Source: Rummeliibacillus suwonensis (GTDB lineage Bacteria; Bacillota; Bacilli; Bacillales_A; Planococcaceae). From it: a stretch of DNA of 64,000 bases. The notes under the pieces were generated by a model. It did no database searches and was not told the DNA's origin. It saw only the letters and a list, made by a program, of their open reading frames with translations. The position numbers were made by a program, and so were the translations under genes. The number at the start of each line of letters is the position of its first letter. Positions within the stretch are counted from its first letter, which is position 1. Shown piece after piece: positions 16,287 through 27,029 of the stretch. The DNA is taken from contig NZ_VCBL01000001.1 in NCBI RefSeq assembly GCF_007896435.1, forward strand, positions 2,231,078-2,295,077, given 5' to 3'.

Positions 16287-17204
16287 TTATTTTTGTAAAA
16301 TATTATCAATTATTTTTATTGTACCCAATTGAGCATCAAACCATTCAATATCCAACTTATTACGGAAATAAGTGAGTTGTCGCTTTGCATATCGACGCGA
16401 ATTTTGTTTTAATTGGTCAATGGCTTCTTGCAGTGTTACTTTGCCATCTAAATAATCATAAATCTCCTTGTATCCAATCGCTTTAATAGACTGTACATCT
16501 CGGATTCCTTTGTCATATAACCCTCTTACTTCTTCTAGTAAACCCTGTTCTATCATTATATCTACTCGATGATTGATCCGCTCATAAAGAAACTGTCGAT
16601 CCATATTCAGTCCAATGATCCGATGTTTATATAATGGATGATTACCTAAGTGTTGAATTTGGTCTGATTTTTGAACTCCATTGTGCTCTGCCATTTCTAA
16701 AGCACGAATAACTCGACGTGTATTATTTGGATGAATGATGGCTGCTGTTTTAGGGTCGATAGCAGCTAGTTTTGCATGCATGGCCTCTGGACCAATCTTC
16801 TCCAATTCTTTGTAATAATTTTCACGAACGGTTTGATCAATCTTTTCCTCCGTAAACCGATAATCAAATAATACGGCTTGAATATAAAGCCCTGTTCCCC
16901 CAACAATAATTGGGCATCTTCCCTTTGCGTTGATCTCATCAATTTTGCTGCGAACTAGTTTTTGATAGTCTGCAACCGAGAAAGATTCTGTAGGTTCTTT
17001 GATATCGAGCAGATGATGAGGAATTCCTTCCATTTCTTCAGGTGTAATTTTAGCTGTCCCTATATTCAAACCTTTATAAACTTGCATGGAATCTCCGTTG
17101 ATAATTTCTCCATCAATGGCCTTGGCAAGTTCAATACTAAGTGCAGTTTTTCCAACGGCTGTCGGTCCAACGATTGCGATCACATCTAATTCTTTTGGCA
17201 ACAT
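16287..17204 (-). CDS. miaA: tRNA dimethylallyltransferase
   Basis: 305 residues. P-loop [11 protein letters not shown] at about residues 13-23, then [18 protein letters not shown] (catalytic Asp and substrate-binding segment) and [13 protein letters not shown]. Transfers a dimethylallyl group to N6 of A37 in tRNAs reading UNN codons, making i6A. MiaB, encoded at 32.4 kb, then methylthiolates this base, so both steps are in the window. Upstream of hfq. Confidence 0.96.
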   Translation of the reverse strand: MLPKELDVIAIVGPTAVGKTALSIELAKAIDGEIINGDSMQVYKGLNIGTAKITPEEMEGIPHHLLDIKEPTESFSVADYQKLVRSKIDEINAKGRCPIIVGGTGLYIQAVLFDYRFTEEKIDQTVRENYYKELEKIGPEAMHAKLAAIDPKTAAIIHPNNTRRVIRALEMAEHNGVQKSDQIQHLGNHPLYKHRIIGLNMDRQFLYERINHRVDIMIEQGLLEEVRGLYDKGIRDVQSIKAIGYKEIYDYLDGKVTLQEAIDQLKQNSRRYAKRQLTYFRNKLDIEWFDAQLGTIKIIDNILQK

Positions 17205-17337
17205 TCTTCTTCTCCAACCATTTTAATATCGTTTAAAATCCTTGTTCTCTATCGCTTAATCTCGTATCCTACAATTTCAAGACTCCAAGTAGCAAGTCAC
17301 TGAAAAAAGTACAATTGTTCAACTCACACACAGTCAG

Positions 17338-17496
17338 GATAAAGTGAAGCTTCCATCAGTGGGGATTTTCTTCATCCCCCACTGATGGTTAGCTAAACCA
17401 ATCGGGCTTTTACGGGCGGTTGATCCCCCATCTTTCTTTCTCGGTTCTCTCTAAATCTTGAGATGGGGGTCTTACTACCCGTTAATGTGGGATAAA
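17338..17496 (+). repeat. Structured intergenic repeat, short variant (copy 2)
   Basis: About 159 bp, GATAAAGTGAAGCTTCCATC to TGGGATAAA, with the same two hairpins and the AACCAATCGGGCTTTTACGG linker as copy 1. In hairpin 2 ACTACCCGT replaces ACTGCCCGT while the other arm reads ACGGGCGGT, so pairing is largely kept. Confidence 0.85.
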
Positions 17497-17521
17497 GAAG
17501 CCTCCCACTGTGAGAGACTTC
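17497..17521 (-). terminator. Probable glpD terminator
   Basis: GAAGCCTCCCAC and GTGAGAGACTTC form a hairpin with regularly spaced mismatches, 22 bp past the glpD stop and directly abutting repeat copy 2. Confidence 0.5.
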
Positions 17522-17543
17522 ACTTTATTGGAAGTAATACAGT

Positions 17544-19217
17544 CTATTCCTTTATTTTTGAATGCATCGATTTTTCATTTGCAAAATGTGCCGCATCATA
17601 TATAAATTCTTCTAATTCTTTCCGATATCGTTGCTCTTCGCTTGGTGCATAATGCAAGTAATTACTCATCAATCGAATAACGGATTCTTTATACTTTTTG
17701 ACATTGTTGACATTGAAGTACAACATTGAAGAACGCCGTACAAAAAAATCCGCTGGCGTATAAGCCATTTCATATTGCATCGCATAAATAAGTTGTGCAT
17801 ATAAATCTAATGGTAGTGGAAGGCTTCCTTCTTGCACATTTAATGTGTGAATGATTCGGTATAAATCATCAATATTTGTACCATATCTGCGTACCAATTG
17901 ATAGGCTTCATCAAAAGTTAATCCGTATTTTATACCTTCTTGCGCTTTGTAATGCACATAGGCATCAAAATTTTGAGAGTTGATGCCTTTAGCACCAGAA
18001 AGCGATAATTCTGCCGTTGTACATGACCCAGCTTTTTTAAATTGTTTACGTTTAACAATTTTATCGACAATATTTTCCGCCATCTTACGGTAACCCGTTA
18101 ACTTACCCCCAGCGATTGTCAATAAACCTGTTGAAGATTCCCATATCTCATCTTTCCTTGAAATTTCGGATGGATTTTTTCCTTCTTCATAAATAAGTGG
18201 ACGCACGCCTGCCCAGCAGGATTCAATATCTTGTTTTGAGATAGGGATATCTGGAAACATAAAATGAATCGTTCCAAGTAAGTATTCAATATCCTTATCT
18301 GTTGCTACAGGTTTTATTGGATCATCATCATAAAAAGTATCCGTCGTTCCTACATACGTTTTGCCATCACGAGGAATCGCAAAAATCATTCGTTCATCTG
18401 GTGCATCAAAGTATATTGGCTGTTGTAAAGGAAATTGAGCTTGATCGATGACAATATGAACACCTTTTGTTAAACGCAATTTCTTATGGTTGTTGATCTT
18501 ATCTTTTTTTCGTATATCATCAACCCATGGTCCAGTAGCATTGACAACCGTATTTGCTTGTAGCGTCCAAGTTTTTTGAGAAAGTTGATCGTGCACAACC
18601 GCACCCATAATATGGTTATCCTCGTATACAAATTCTTCTACCTTCGCATAGTTTAAACAAATCGCCCCCAGCTCGACTGCTTTTTTCAATACTTCGATGG
18701 TTAAACGAGCATCATCTGTCAAGTATTCAACATAATAGCCGCCGCCTTTAAGATCTTGCTGTTTTAATAATGGCTCTTTTGCTAGCGTTTCTTTCGTATT
18801 TAACATCATACGTCTTTCGGACTTTTTGACATTTGCTAAACGATCATACATCTTTAGTCCAACAGATGTTGTCAAGGATCCTAATGTTCCACCTTTGTAA
18901 AAAGGGAGCAACATCCATTGAGGTTTCGTAATATGGACACCATTTTCATAGACAATTTCTCGTTCTCTTCCTGTTTCCTTCACAACATCAATCTGCATTT
19001 GTTTTAAATAACGCAAACCACCATGTACCAATTTTGTAGAACGGCTAGACGTACCCGCGGCAAAGTCCTGCATCTCAACTAAAGCTACGGATAGCCCTCG
19101 GGATACCGCATCCAATGCAATCCCAGCCCCCGTGATACCTCCACCAACAACTAAAACATCAAATGAATAATCATTTAAAGTTTGAATGACTTGATCTCTT
19201 TTCGCGGCTGAAAACAT
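17544..19217 (-). CDS. glpD: Aerobic glycerol-3-phosphate dehydrogenase
   Basis: 557 residues. N-terminal FAD-binding Rossmann motif VVGGGITGAGIALDAVSRGL (about 23-42), then the family motif STKLVHGGLRYLKQ and a C-terminal DAO_C domain. A peripheral-membrane flavoenzyme oxidising glycerol-3-phosphate to DHAP and feeding electrons to quinone. ATG 19217 is chosen for its AAGGAGG, 8 nt upstream; the longer frame from 19241 overlaps mutL. Here it follows mutL by 23 bp rather than sitting in a glpFKD operon. Confidence 0.95.
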   Translation of the reverse strand: MFSAAKRDQVIQTLNDYSFDVLVVGGGITGAGIALDAVSRGLSVALVEMQDFAAGTSSRSTKLVHGGLRYLKQMQIDVVKETGREREIVYENGVHITKPQWMLLPFYKGGTLGSLTTSVGLKMYDRLANVKKSERRMMLNTKETLAKEPLLKQQDLKGGGYYVEYLTDDARLTIEVLKKAVELGAICLNYAKVEEFVYEDNHIMGAVVHDQLSQKTWTLQANTVVNATGPWVDDIRKKDKINNHKKLRLTKGVHIVIDQAQFPLQQPIYFDAPDERMIFAIPRDGKTYVGTTDTFYDDDPIKPVATDKDIEYLLGTIHFMFPDIPISKQDIESCWAGVRPLIYEEGKNPSEISRKDEIWESSTGLLTIAGGKLTGYRKMAENIVDKIVKRKQFKKAGSCTTAELSLSGAKGINSQNFDAYVHYKAQEGIKYGLTFDEAYQLVRRYGTNIDDLYRIIHTLNVQEGSLPLPLDLYAQLIYAMQYEMAYTPADFFVRRSSMLYFNVNNVKKYKESVIRLMSNYLHYAPSEEQRYRKELEEFIYDAAHFANEKSMHSKIKE

Positions 19218-19240
19218 GTGAGATTCCTCCTTTTGCTTCA

Positions 19241-21148
19241 TTACATAACGCGCTTAAACATTTTTTCAATCTCGTATGTTCTAAAATGGACAATGACTGG
19301 TCGACCATGTGGACAAGTAAATGGATTGACCCTTGTTTTTAAGTCTTGTAGCAATCTTTCCATTTGTGATTTATCTAGATAATGATTAGCTTTGATCGAG
19401 CGTTTACAACTCATCATGATAGCAGCTGCTTCTCGAAGTTTCTTAATATCCGTTTTGCGTTCTTTCAATACCTGTTCGATCAATTCCTCAATAATTTCTG
19501 ATTCAAAACCTTTTGGGAACCATGTTGGATGTTCACGTACTACAAATGAGTTTTGACCAAATTCTTCAAGATAAACCCCCACATCTTCTAAAGCTTTTGT
19601 ATTTTCTCTTAAAATTAGTGCTTCATCAGCAGAATAATGAAAGGTTAATGGCAATAAAAGTGATTGACGCTCATCAGCATTCACTTCTCCCACCTTGTCT
19701 TTAAAGTATTCATATTTAATACGTTCTTGTGCAGCATGTTGGTCAATTAAATAAAATCCATCTTCACTTTGTGCAACAATATAGGTGCCATGAATTTGTC
19801 CGACGATTTCAAGTTCAGGAAATGGTTCCTTAGGCGTTTCTGTTGGAGTGATCTCTTCAGTTGTTTCCTCATCATTTGACCAGATTTCTTGTGAATCTGG
19901 CTCCAACTGGCTGATTCCTTGTGATTCTTTGATTTCTTCCCAGCTTTCTTCTACCGCAAAGCCTTTTTCTGTTTGCTCACTAATGATGTCATCTTTAAAA
20001 ACCGAAGAGAAACCTGTCTCGCTTGAATTTTCATTTTCTCCTCTTTTTATCTTTTCGTTGAACTGCGGCATATTGGTTGTGTCATAATTAATGTTTTTCC
20101 AAAAATTAATCTGTTCAGACGATGGTGCTGGCTTTTTCTTTTTTTGAGCGATCTCAGGAGCCTGCATTGAATGACGAATAGCCTTGTGAAGGACTTGTTC
20201 AATTAATTGCATTAAATCTGGTTCTTTACTTAAGCGGATTTGTTGTTTTGCAGGATGCACATTGACATCTGTTAAGAACGGATCTCCTTCAATATGAATG
20301 ACCGAAATGGGATATCGCCCAATCGGTAAAAATGTATGATAAGCATCAATCATTGCTTTTTGAACCGTATAATGTCGAACCCAACGTCCATTTACGAATA
20401 TAGACATATAATTTTTCGAAGCTCTTGTGATTTCTGGGATAGTAGCGTAACCAGAAATCTTATAGTCTTTAGATTCTCCTTCAAAATGGACCATTTTCTT
20501 GGCATTCGACACGCCATAAATCGCTGCAAGAACTTGTCGCATATCCCCTCGACCATTTGTTTGCAATAGTTCATGATCATGATGTATGAGTTTAAATGCT
20601 ATATTTGGATAACAAAGTGCTAGACGATTCATCAAATCGATTGTATGTCCAAGCTCCGTTTGAATTGTTTTCATATATTTCAAACGAGCCGGTGTATTGA
20701 AAAATAACTGTGAAACCGTCATATCCGTTCCTTTTCGAAGAGGTCCGGGTTTTTTTTCTATCATTTGCCCACCATCGAGCTGTACCTCAATCCCTTCTTC
20801 ACCATTTGATGTGATTAAATGGATTTTGGATACCGAAGCGATACTGGCTAAGGCTTCACCACGGAAACCAAGTGTACGAATGCGAAACAAGTCATGTTCG
20901 TTATTAATTTTACTAGTGGCATGTCTTTGGAAGGAAATCAATGCGTCATCTTCATCCATTCCACATCCATTATCAATGACTTGAATAGAGGTCATTCCTG
21001 CTTCTTCTAACACCACTTCAATTGAGGTACTTCCTGCATCGATAGCATTTTCGACCAATTCCTTCACAACAGAGGAAGGTCTCTCAACCACTTCTCCTGC
21101 TGCGATTTTATTGGACAAGAATTCATCCATTATATGAATATGCCCCAT
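19241..21148 (-). CDS. mutL: DNA mismatch repair protein MutL
   Basis: About 635 residues. N-terminal GHKL ATPase with [26 protein letters not shown] and [10 protein letters not shown]; a variable linker (about 340-430); a C-terminal dimerisation/endonuclease domain with [22 protein letters not shown] and CPHGRP, the zinc-dependent nicking endonuclease motifs of MutL proteins from bacteria lacking MutH. ATG 21148 has AGGAG 9 nt upstream; ATG 21157 overlaps that site. Directly follows mutS. Confidence 0.96.
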   Translation of the reverse strand: MGHIHIMDEFLSNKIAAGEVVERPSSVVKELVENAIDAGSTSIEVVLEEAGMTSIQVIDNGCGMDEDDALISFQRHATSKINNEHDLFRIRTLGFRGEALASIASVSKIHLITSNGEEGIEVQLDGGQMIEKKPGPLRKGTDMTVSQLFFNTPARLKYMKTIQTELGHTIDLMNRLALCYPNIAFKLIHHDHELLQTNGRGDMRQVLAAIYGVSNAKKMVHFEGESKDYKISGYATIPEITRASKNYMSIFVNGRWVRHYTVQKAMIDAYHTFLPIGRYPISVIHIEGDPFLTDVNVHPAKQQIRLSKEPDLMQLIEQVLHKAIRHSMQAPEIAQKKKKPAPSSEQINFWKNINYDTTNMPQFNEKIKRGENENSSETGFSSVFKDDIISEQTEKGFAVEESWEEIKESQGISQLEPDSQEIWSNDEETTEEITPTETPKEPFPELEIVGQIHGTYIVAQSEDGFYLIDQHAAQERIKYEYFKDKVGEVNADERQSLLLPLTFHYSADEALILRENTKALEDVGVYLEEFGQNSFVVREHPTWFPKGFESEIIEELIEQVLKERKTDIKKLREAAAIMMSCKRSIKANHYLDKSQMERLLQDLKTRVNPFTCPHGRPVIVHFRTYEIEKMFKRVM

Positions 21149-21160
21149 ATTAAGCATCTC

Positions 21161-23821
21161 CTATTTTTGTAATAACGATTGTTGTAACTGATAGACAAGC
21201 TGTAAGGCATCCATAGGGGTTGTACCAGATACATTTAACCGCTTCAACTGATCAACTACTTCTTTTTCAACAGCTGATAATTTAGGTTTTGTTACTTCTT
21301 TGACAACAGGCTCTTCTTCAAAAAGTGAAAGCTGTGCTGTCGTTTCTTCATAGACAGATGATGTGGCGGATTTCGGTATTTCTACCGTCTCTTTCTCTGT
21401 CATTGCTCCAGCCGTGGCTGCTACTTCTTTTTGATGAAGAACAGGTTCTATATCCGTTGCTTCAAATTCTGCTAATAAAACACGTGCACGTTCTATAATG
21501 GGTTTCGGTAATGCTGCTAACTCTGCGACATGGATACCGTAGCTTTTGTCTGCTGGTCCTTTTTTCACTTTATGTAAGAACACCACTTTGCCATTTTGTT
21601 CAGCAGCTGACACATGTACATTTTGCAAGCGATCTAACTCATTTTCTAAAGCCGTTAATTCATGGTAATGTGTTGAAAATAATGTATTTGCACCAATCTC
21701 ATTATGGATATATTCCATCATTGATTGTGCTAGTGCCATACCGTCGTAAGTAGATGTACCACGACCAATTTCATCAAATAGCAATAAGCTGTTAGCAGTA
21801 GCATTCGTGATCGCATGTTGTGATTCAAGCATTTCGACCATAAATGTGCTTTGTCCACCTGCTAAATCATCAGCCGCACCAATACGTGTAAAAATTTGAT
21901 CCGTAATAGGTAGCTCCGCCTCATCCGCAGGTACATAACAGCCCATTTGCGCCATTACTGTAATTAAAGCTACTTGACGCATATACGTACTTTTCCCTGA
22001 CATATTCGGTCCTGTAATCAGCATCATATTTTGATCTGTATCCAAAATACAATCATTTGGAACATACAATTGCTTATTCATCATTTTCTCAACGACAGGG
22101 TGTCTCCCATTGATAATTTTTAATGCTCGTCCTTCATGGAATGTCGGTTTGACAAAATGATATTTTTCCGTAACAGTAGCAAAGCTTGTAAAAACATCTA
22201 ATTCACTGATATCTGATGCTAATGCTTGAAGTCGAGGAATAAATTGTTTTAGATACTCACGAATTTCTGTGAACAATTGATATTCAAGTACTAAGCTTTC
22301 TTCCTCCGCATTTAAAATAATAGACTCTTTTTCTTTTAATTCTTTCGTAATATACCGTTCAGCATTTGTCAATGTTTGCTTACGTTCATATCGATTAAGA
22401 TCTACTAATCCAATATTCGATTTGGTGACTTCAATGTAATAACCAAACACTCGGTTATACCCTATTTTTAAGTTTTTGATGCCTGTCGCTTGGCGTTCTT
22501 TTTGCTCTAATTGAGCGATCCAGTCTTTACCGTTTCGAGATGCATAGCGCAATTCATCTAGTTTTTCACTAAATCCTTCCCGAATCACATCCCCCTCTTT
22601 TATAGAAATAGGAGGGTGATCTGTAATGGCTTTACTCAAATAGATTTCTACATCTTCACATAAATCTAACGCTTGGCCTAGTGGAACTAAATGTTCCTTG
22701 CTTGAATGGATCAATTGGTCTTTAATAGCAGGAACTTGACGCAATGAATCACGTAATTGAGCTAAATCCCGGCCACCTACACTACCAAAAGCAACACGCC
22801 CTGCTAATCGTTCTAAGTCATAGACTTTTTTTAACAATTCCTGTAATTCCGTACGGATAAAATATTCTTCTAATAGGTCTGTTACAATACTTAGACGTTT
22901 TTCAATGGCTTTACGATTGGCAAGCGGTTGATGAAGCCATTGTTTAAGTTTTCTTCCTCCCATGGCGGTCGATGTTTCATCGAGCAGCCACAGCAATGTT
23001 CCTTTCTGATCACCACCACGTAATGATTGAATCAGTTCTAAATTACGTTTAGAATTCGTATCGATATTTAAGTAATTTTTCACTTCAAGATAAGAAAAAG
23101 GTTGAATATGTGTTAGTGAACGCATTTGCGTACGTTCAATATAATGAAGTAAAATACGGCAAGCCTCATGCAGTTCCTCTGGCGCTTGTTCCACATATAC
23201 AAGGCTGTTGTCCTCAGCCATCCCTTCATTTTCTAATGACAGGACGATTGAATAAGTTTCAGCTAACTCTTGCAATTCTTCAAATAGATCATCTTTGACG
23301 ACCAATTCGCGAATATTAAATGCCTGAAGCTGCTGGATCAAATCTTTTTTGTCGCCCTCTACAAATGTTGTAATCGATTCTCCCGTCGATAAATCTAAAT
23401 AACTAAAGGCATATTCAGTCTTTTTTAGTTTTGTAGCGGATGCGATAAAATGATTGGATTTTCCATCAATCGTTTTACCTTCCATAATTGTTCCGGGCGT
23501 AATAAGCTGAATGACTTCCCGTTTCACAACACCTTTTGCCAATTTTGGATCTTCTGTTTGCTCACAAATTGCTACTTTATAACCTTTTTGTATGAGTGTT
23601 TCAATATAATTTTGGACAGAATGGTGCGGTACCCCACACATGGGCACGCGCTCTTCCATCCCTGCATCTCTACTCGTTAATGTAATTTCTAAAATTTGTG
23701 ATGCCTTTAATGCATCTTCAAAGAACATTTCATAAAAATCTCCTAAACGGAAAAATAAAAAAGCATCTTGATAGTCTGCTTTTACTTGTAAATATTGTTG
23801 CATCATCGGTGTGTAAGTCAT
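21161..23821 (-). CDS. mutS: DNA mismatch repair protein MutS
   Basis: 886 residues. Mismatch-wedge motif GDFYEMFFEDA (about 27-37), connector, lever/clamp helices, and the ABC-type ATPase with GPNMSGKSTYMRQ (Walker A), LLFDEIGRGTSTYDG (Walker B/signature) and STHYHELT. The C-terminal tail ends in a helix-rich segment near QLKRLNVSGTTPMDALQLVYQL. Recognises base mismatches and loops and recruits MutL. Followed by mutL with a 12-bp gap. In B. subtilis cotE lies directly upstream; here a gluconate cluster intervenes. Confidence 0.97.
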   Translation of the reverse strand: MTYTPMMQQYLQVKADYQDAFLFFRLGDFYEMFFEDALKASQILEITLTSRDAGMEERVPMCGVPHHSVQNYIETLIQKGYKVAICEQTEDPKLAKGVVKREVIQLITPGTIMEGKTIDGKSNHFIASATKLKKTEYAFSYLDLSTGESITTFVEGDKKDLIQQLQAFNIRELVVKDDLFEELQELAETYSIVLSLENEGMAEDNSLVYVEQAPEELHEACRILLHYIERTQMRSLTHIQPFSYLEVKNYLNIDTNSKRNLELIQSLRGGDQKGTLLWLLDETSTAMGGRKLKQWLHQPLANRKAIEKRLSIVTDLLEEYFIRTELQELLKKVYDLERLAGRVAFGSVGGRDLAQLRDSLRQVPAIKDQLIHSSKEHLVPLGQALDLCEDVEIYLSKAITDHPPISIKEGDVIREGFSEKLDELRYASRNGKDWIAQLEQKERQATGIKNLKIGYNRVFGYYIEVTKSNIGLVDLNRYERKQTLTNAERYITKELKEKESIILNAEEESLVLEYQLFTEIREYLKQFIPRLQALASDISELDVFTSFATVTEKYHFVKPTFHEGRALKIINGRHPVVEKMMNKQLYVPNDCILDTDQNMMLITGPNMSGKSTYMRQVALITVMAQMGCYVPADEAELPITDQIFTRIGAADDLAGGQSTFMVEMLESQHAITNATANSLLLFDEIGRGTSTYDGMALAQSMMEYIHNEIGANTLFSTHYHELTALENELDRLQNVHVSAAEQNGKVVFLHKVKKGPADKSYGIHVAELAALPKPIIERARVLLAEFEATDIEPVLHQKEVAATAGAMTEKETVEIPKSATSSVYEETTAQLSLFEEEPVVKEVTKPKLSAVEKEVVDQLKRLNVSGTTPMDALQLVYQLQQSLLQK

Positions 23822-24207
23822 TTTATTACCTCTCTTGTGTTCCTATATCGTATCTTTATTATAACAAAACGAGGTCGAAAAATCGTTTGATTGTATGTGA
23901 CAATCAGGAATTTCACAAATCTATTTTATTGAAAAATATTGAAGTCATTGGGAAATTGGGTGTTCTTCAATAGATCAAAACGTTCACTTATTGGACATGA
24001 ATCAATCCGTCAATCGTGTGGAACGCTATTTTATCAGGTAAGACTTCATATAGTGGTGGGCAAGCTTACTGTCTGCTCATATGAAAAAACTAGCCATAAA
24101 ACTCCATAAGCATTGCATCATCAATATAGAAGGCTGAATTTTCAAAACTATTCTTTTTTCACTGTAATCCTTTTCTTAATGAGTTATGTCCAGTAAAATG
24201 ATGATGA
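23822..24207. other. Non-coding interval between mutS and gntK
   Basis: About 385 bp between divergent genes, with the mutS promoter presumably near 23840-23880. No gene or well-preserved repeat seen. Confidence 0.4.
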
Positions 24208-24220
24208 GAAATATTTTTTC
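24208..24220. promoter_or_regulatory. Candidate RpiR operator upstream of gntK
   Basis: GAAATATTTTTTC, an imperfect GAAA-N5-TTTC dyad. The identical 13-mer occurs at 26961-26973 between the divergent gnd and RpiR genes, and a variant (GAAATTTTTTTTG, minus strand 29354-29342) lies upstream of gntP. The sequence is AT-rich, so chance recurrence is possible. Confidence 0.4.
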
Positions 24221-24291
24221 CGGAAGAATAAAATTAGTAGAAAATATTTTTATGAATTCATGTGTTTTTGTATAAAGGAGAATAAATTGTC

Positions 24292-25836
24292 ATGTCAAAA
24301 ATGTCTTATTATCTAGGCGTTGATATAGGTACTACCTGCACCAAAGCCGTACTTTTTGGTGATAAAGGTCAAGTCATTAGTATGCATCATGTGGGCTATC
24401 CATTGTATAGTCCTTCTCCCAATGTTGCAGAACAAGATCCAGATGAAATTTTGCAAGCGGTTAAAACATCGATTTATATTGCAATTCAACAAAGCAAAAT
24501 TGATATAAATGATGTAAAACTTGTTTCATTCAGCGCAGCTATGCATAGTGTCATTGCGATCGACCAAAAGGGCAAACCTTTGACAAACTGTATTACATGG
24601 GCAGATACGCGTGCAACAGATTGGGCAGAAAAAATTAAAAAGGAAATGAATGGCCATGAAATCTATAAACGTACAGGGACTCCTATCCACCCCATGTCGC
24701 CACTTTGTAAAATTACGTGGTTACGTCATGAAAAACCAGAGATTTTCCAACAAGCATTTAAATTTATAGGGATGAAGGAATATGTGTTTCACGACTTTTT
24801 CGACCGCTATATTGTTGATCATTCCATTGCATCTGCAACAGGGATGTTCAATCTTACGCACAATGATTGGGATGAAACCGCTTTAAAAGTGGCCGGCATC
24901 ACAAAAGATCAATTATCAGAACTAGTGCCTACTACGTACTATCTTGATGGATTAAAAAATGAAATTGCAGAAGAAATCGGCTTACCATCACATGTTCCAT
25001 TTGTAATAGGCGCTAATGATGGTGTTTTATCAAACCTTGGTGTGAATGCGATTGACCCGGGCGTCGTTGCTGTCACGATCGGTACAAGTGGTGCGATTCG
25101 TACAGTGACAGATCACCCTGTAACGGATCCAAAGGGCCGGATCTTCTGTTATGTACTAACCGACAAGCATTGGGTTGTCGGGGGACCTATCAATAATGGC
25201 GGGATGACATTTAGGTGGGTTCGTGACGAATTGGCCGCTTCCGAAGTAGAAACTGCAAGACGCTTAGGAATAGACCCCTATGATGTTTTAACGAAAATTG
25301 CTTCTCATGTAAAACCAGGTTCAGATGGATTGTTATTCCATCCTTATCTAGCAGGTGAACGCGCCCCATTATGGAATGCCAATGCAAGGGGTTCATTTTT
25401 CGGGTTAGGCTTACATCATAAAAAAGAGCATATGATTCGTGCAGTGCTGGAAGGCGTGATTTTTAATCTTTATACGGTTTTCATCGCATTGCAAGAAGTC
25501 ATTGGAATCCCCAACAAAATTCAAGCGACAGGTGGCTTTGCGCGTTCTGAATTATGGCGTCAAATGATGGCAGATATATTCGACCAAGAGGTATCTGTTC
25601 CTGAAAGCTTTGAAAGTTCGTGCCTTGGCGCGATCGTCCTTGGTATGTATGCTTTAGGAGAAATCGAGGATTTTTCAATTGTATCTGAATGGATCGGCTC
25701 AACACATGTTCACAAACCAATTAAGGAAAATGTAGAGGTATATGTAGAATTAGTCCCCATTTTCATCCGAGTTTCTCGATTACTTGAACAAGAATATCAC
25801 GAAATGACGAAGTTCCAGGAGAAATGGGTAAAATAA
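24292..25836 (+). CDS. gntK: Gluconokinase (FGGY family)
   Basis: 514 residues. FGGY carbohydrate kinase with N-terminal phosphate-binding GVDIGTTCTKAVLF, substrate segment SFSAAMHSVIAID, and the C-terminal ATP site around ATGGFARSELWRQMMAD. Phosphorylates D-gluconate to 6-phosphogluconate. Together with gntP, a 6-phosphogluconate dehydrogenase and an RpiR regulator it forms a gluconate pathway. AAGGAG lies 11 nt before ATG 24292. Convergent with gnd across a shared terminator. Confidence 0.92.
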   Translation: MSKMSYYLGVDIGTTCTKAVLFGDKGQVISMHHVGYPLYSPSPNVAEQDPDEILQAVKTSIYIAIQQSKIDINDVKLVSFSAAMHSVIAIDQKGKPLTNCITWADTRATDWAEKIKKEMNGHEIYKRTGTPIHPMSPLCKITWLRHEKPEIFQQAFKFIGMKEYVFHDFFDRYIVDHSIASATGMFNLTHNDWDETALKVAGITKDQLSELVPTTYYLDGLKNEIAEEIGLPSHVPFVIGANDGVLSNLGVNAIDPGVVAVTIGTSGAIRTVTDHPVTDPKGRIFCYVLTDKHWVVGGPINNGGMTFRWVRDELAASEVETARRLGIDPYDVLTKIASHVKPGSDGLLFHPYLAGERAPLWNANARGSFFGLGLHHKKEHMIRAVLEGVIFNLYTVFIALQEVIGIPNKIQATGGFARSELWRQMMADIFDQEVSVPESFESSCLGAIVLGMYALGEIEDFSIVSEWIGSTHVHKPIKENVEVYVELVPIFIRVSRLLEQEYHEMTKFQEKWVK

Positions 25837-25939
25837 TTATTTTCATGTAAGTGAGCCTTCATTCAGGGAAAGGTTTATTCACCCCCTACTTGTCCTCTAA
25901 GTTTTCATGTAGGGCTTATTGTTTGTATGGGATAAGTAA

Positions 25940-25976
25940 AAAAAGCTAGTGATCATTTATCGATCGCTAGCTTTTT
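25940..25976. terminator. Bidirectional terminator between gntK and gnd
   Basis: AAAAAGCTAGTGATC (25940-25954) and GATCGCTAGCTTTTT (25962-25976) form a 15-bp stem with one mismatch, with A/T tracts on each side. About 85 bp before it (25853-25935) there is a faint, decayed copy of the window's repeat. Confidence 0.85.
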
Positions 25977-25989
25977 CAATGACCTGTAT

Positions 25990-26886
25990 TTATTTCTTCT
26001 CAACAGCGTGTCCACCAAATTCGTTGCGAAGTGCTGCGACTACTTTCCCCGTAAATGTATCTTCTTCTAAAGAGCGATAACGCATCATCAATGCTAATGA
26101 TGTGACAGGAACAGGTACTTTTAACTCTAGAGCTGTTTCAACTGTCCACTTTCCTTCACCAGAAGAATGCATGATCCCTTTAATCTCCTCTAATTTTGGA
26201 TCTTTCGAAAAGGCATTTTGTGTTAGTTCCATTAACCAAGAGCGAATAACCGAACCATGATTCCACATTTCCGCCACTTTTTCATAATCATAGTCAAATG
26301 GGCTTTTTTCTAACACTTCAAAGCCTTCTGCAATGGCTTGCATCATTCCATATTCAATTCCGTTATGAATCATTTTCAAGAAATGACCGCTACCTGATTG
26401 ACCAGCATATAAATACCCCTTCTCTACGCAAATATCTCGGATAAATGGTTCAATGACTTGAAACGCTTGTTCATCTCCGCCAATCATCATACAAGCACCA
26501 TTCAATGCGCCAGCAGTACCACCACTTGTGCCAATATCCATAAAGAAGATCCCCTGTTGTTGTAGTTCTTCTGCAATACTTATAGCTTCCTTATAATGTG
26601 AGTTTCCACCATCAATTAAAATATCACCAGCTTCAAGCATTTCTTTTAATCGCTCTACAGTATCTTTGGTTATTCTCCCCGCAGGGACCATTAGCCAAAT
26701 AACCCTTGGTTTCGGTAAAGCCTTTACCAATTCTTGTAAGGATGTAAAAGTATCGCCACCTTCTGATGAAAAATTCTTTGCAGCCTCTGCATTCACATCA
26801 AAAGCAAATACACGGTGTTGGTGTTTCAATAAATTTAATCCGAGATTAAATCCCATTTTTCCTAATCCCACTAACCCTATATTCAT
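25990..26886 (-). CDS. gnd: 6-phosphogluconate dehydrogenase, short (YqeC-like) type
   Basis: 298 residues, against about 470 for the long dimeric enzyme. Rossmann motif GLVGLGKMGFNLGLNL, NADP/NAD segment VIWLMVPAGRIT, GGNSHYK, substrate motif GTSGGTAGALNGACMMIGG, and catalytic HFLKMIHNGIEYGMMQA with Lys and Asn. Oxidatively decarboxylates 6-phosphogluconate to ribulose-5-phosphate. The family includes NAD-preferring gluconate enzymes; cofactor preference is not decided here. Divergent from the RpiR regulator. Confidence 0.9.
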   Translation of the reverse strand: MNIGLVGLGKMGFNLGLNLLKHQHRVFAFDVNAEAAKNFSSEGGDTFTSLQELVKALPKPRVIWLMVPAGRITKDTVERLKEMLEAGDILIDGGNSHYKEAISIAEELQQQGIFFMDIGTSGGTAGALNGACMMIGGDEQAFQVIEPFIRDICVEKGYLYAGQSGSGHFLKMIHNGIEYGMMQAIAEGFEVLEKSPFDYDYEKVAEMWNHGSVIRSWLMELTQNAFSKDPKLEEIKGIMHSSGEGKWTVETALELKVPVPVTSLALMMRYRSLEEDTFTGKVVAALRNEFGGHAVEKK

Positions 26887-26960
26887 CTATAACGCTCCTC
26901 TTTCATTTCAATCTTGATCCTATTATACTAAAAATAATTTCTAGTTTTCAATTATATAAT

Positions 26961-26973
26961 GAAATATTTTTTC
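26961..26973. promoter_or_regulatory. Candidate RpiR operator in gnd/RpiR divergent region
   Basis: GAAATATTTTTTC, identical to 24208-24220. It lies in the 143-bp region between the divergent genes, about 17 bp upstream of a TATACT that could be the -10 of the RpiR gene. Confidence 0.4.
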
Positions 26974-27029
26974 TTTTATTTAAATATGCTATACTACATG
27001 TACGATTATTATTTGAAAGGAATTCCTTT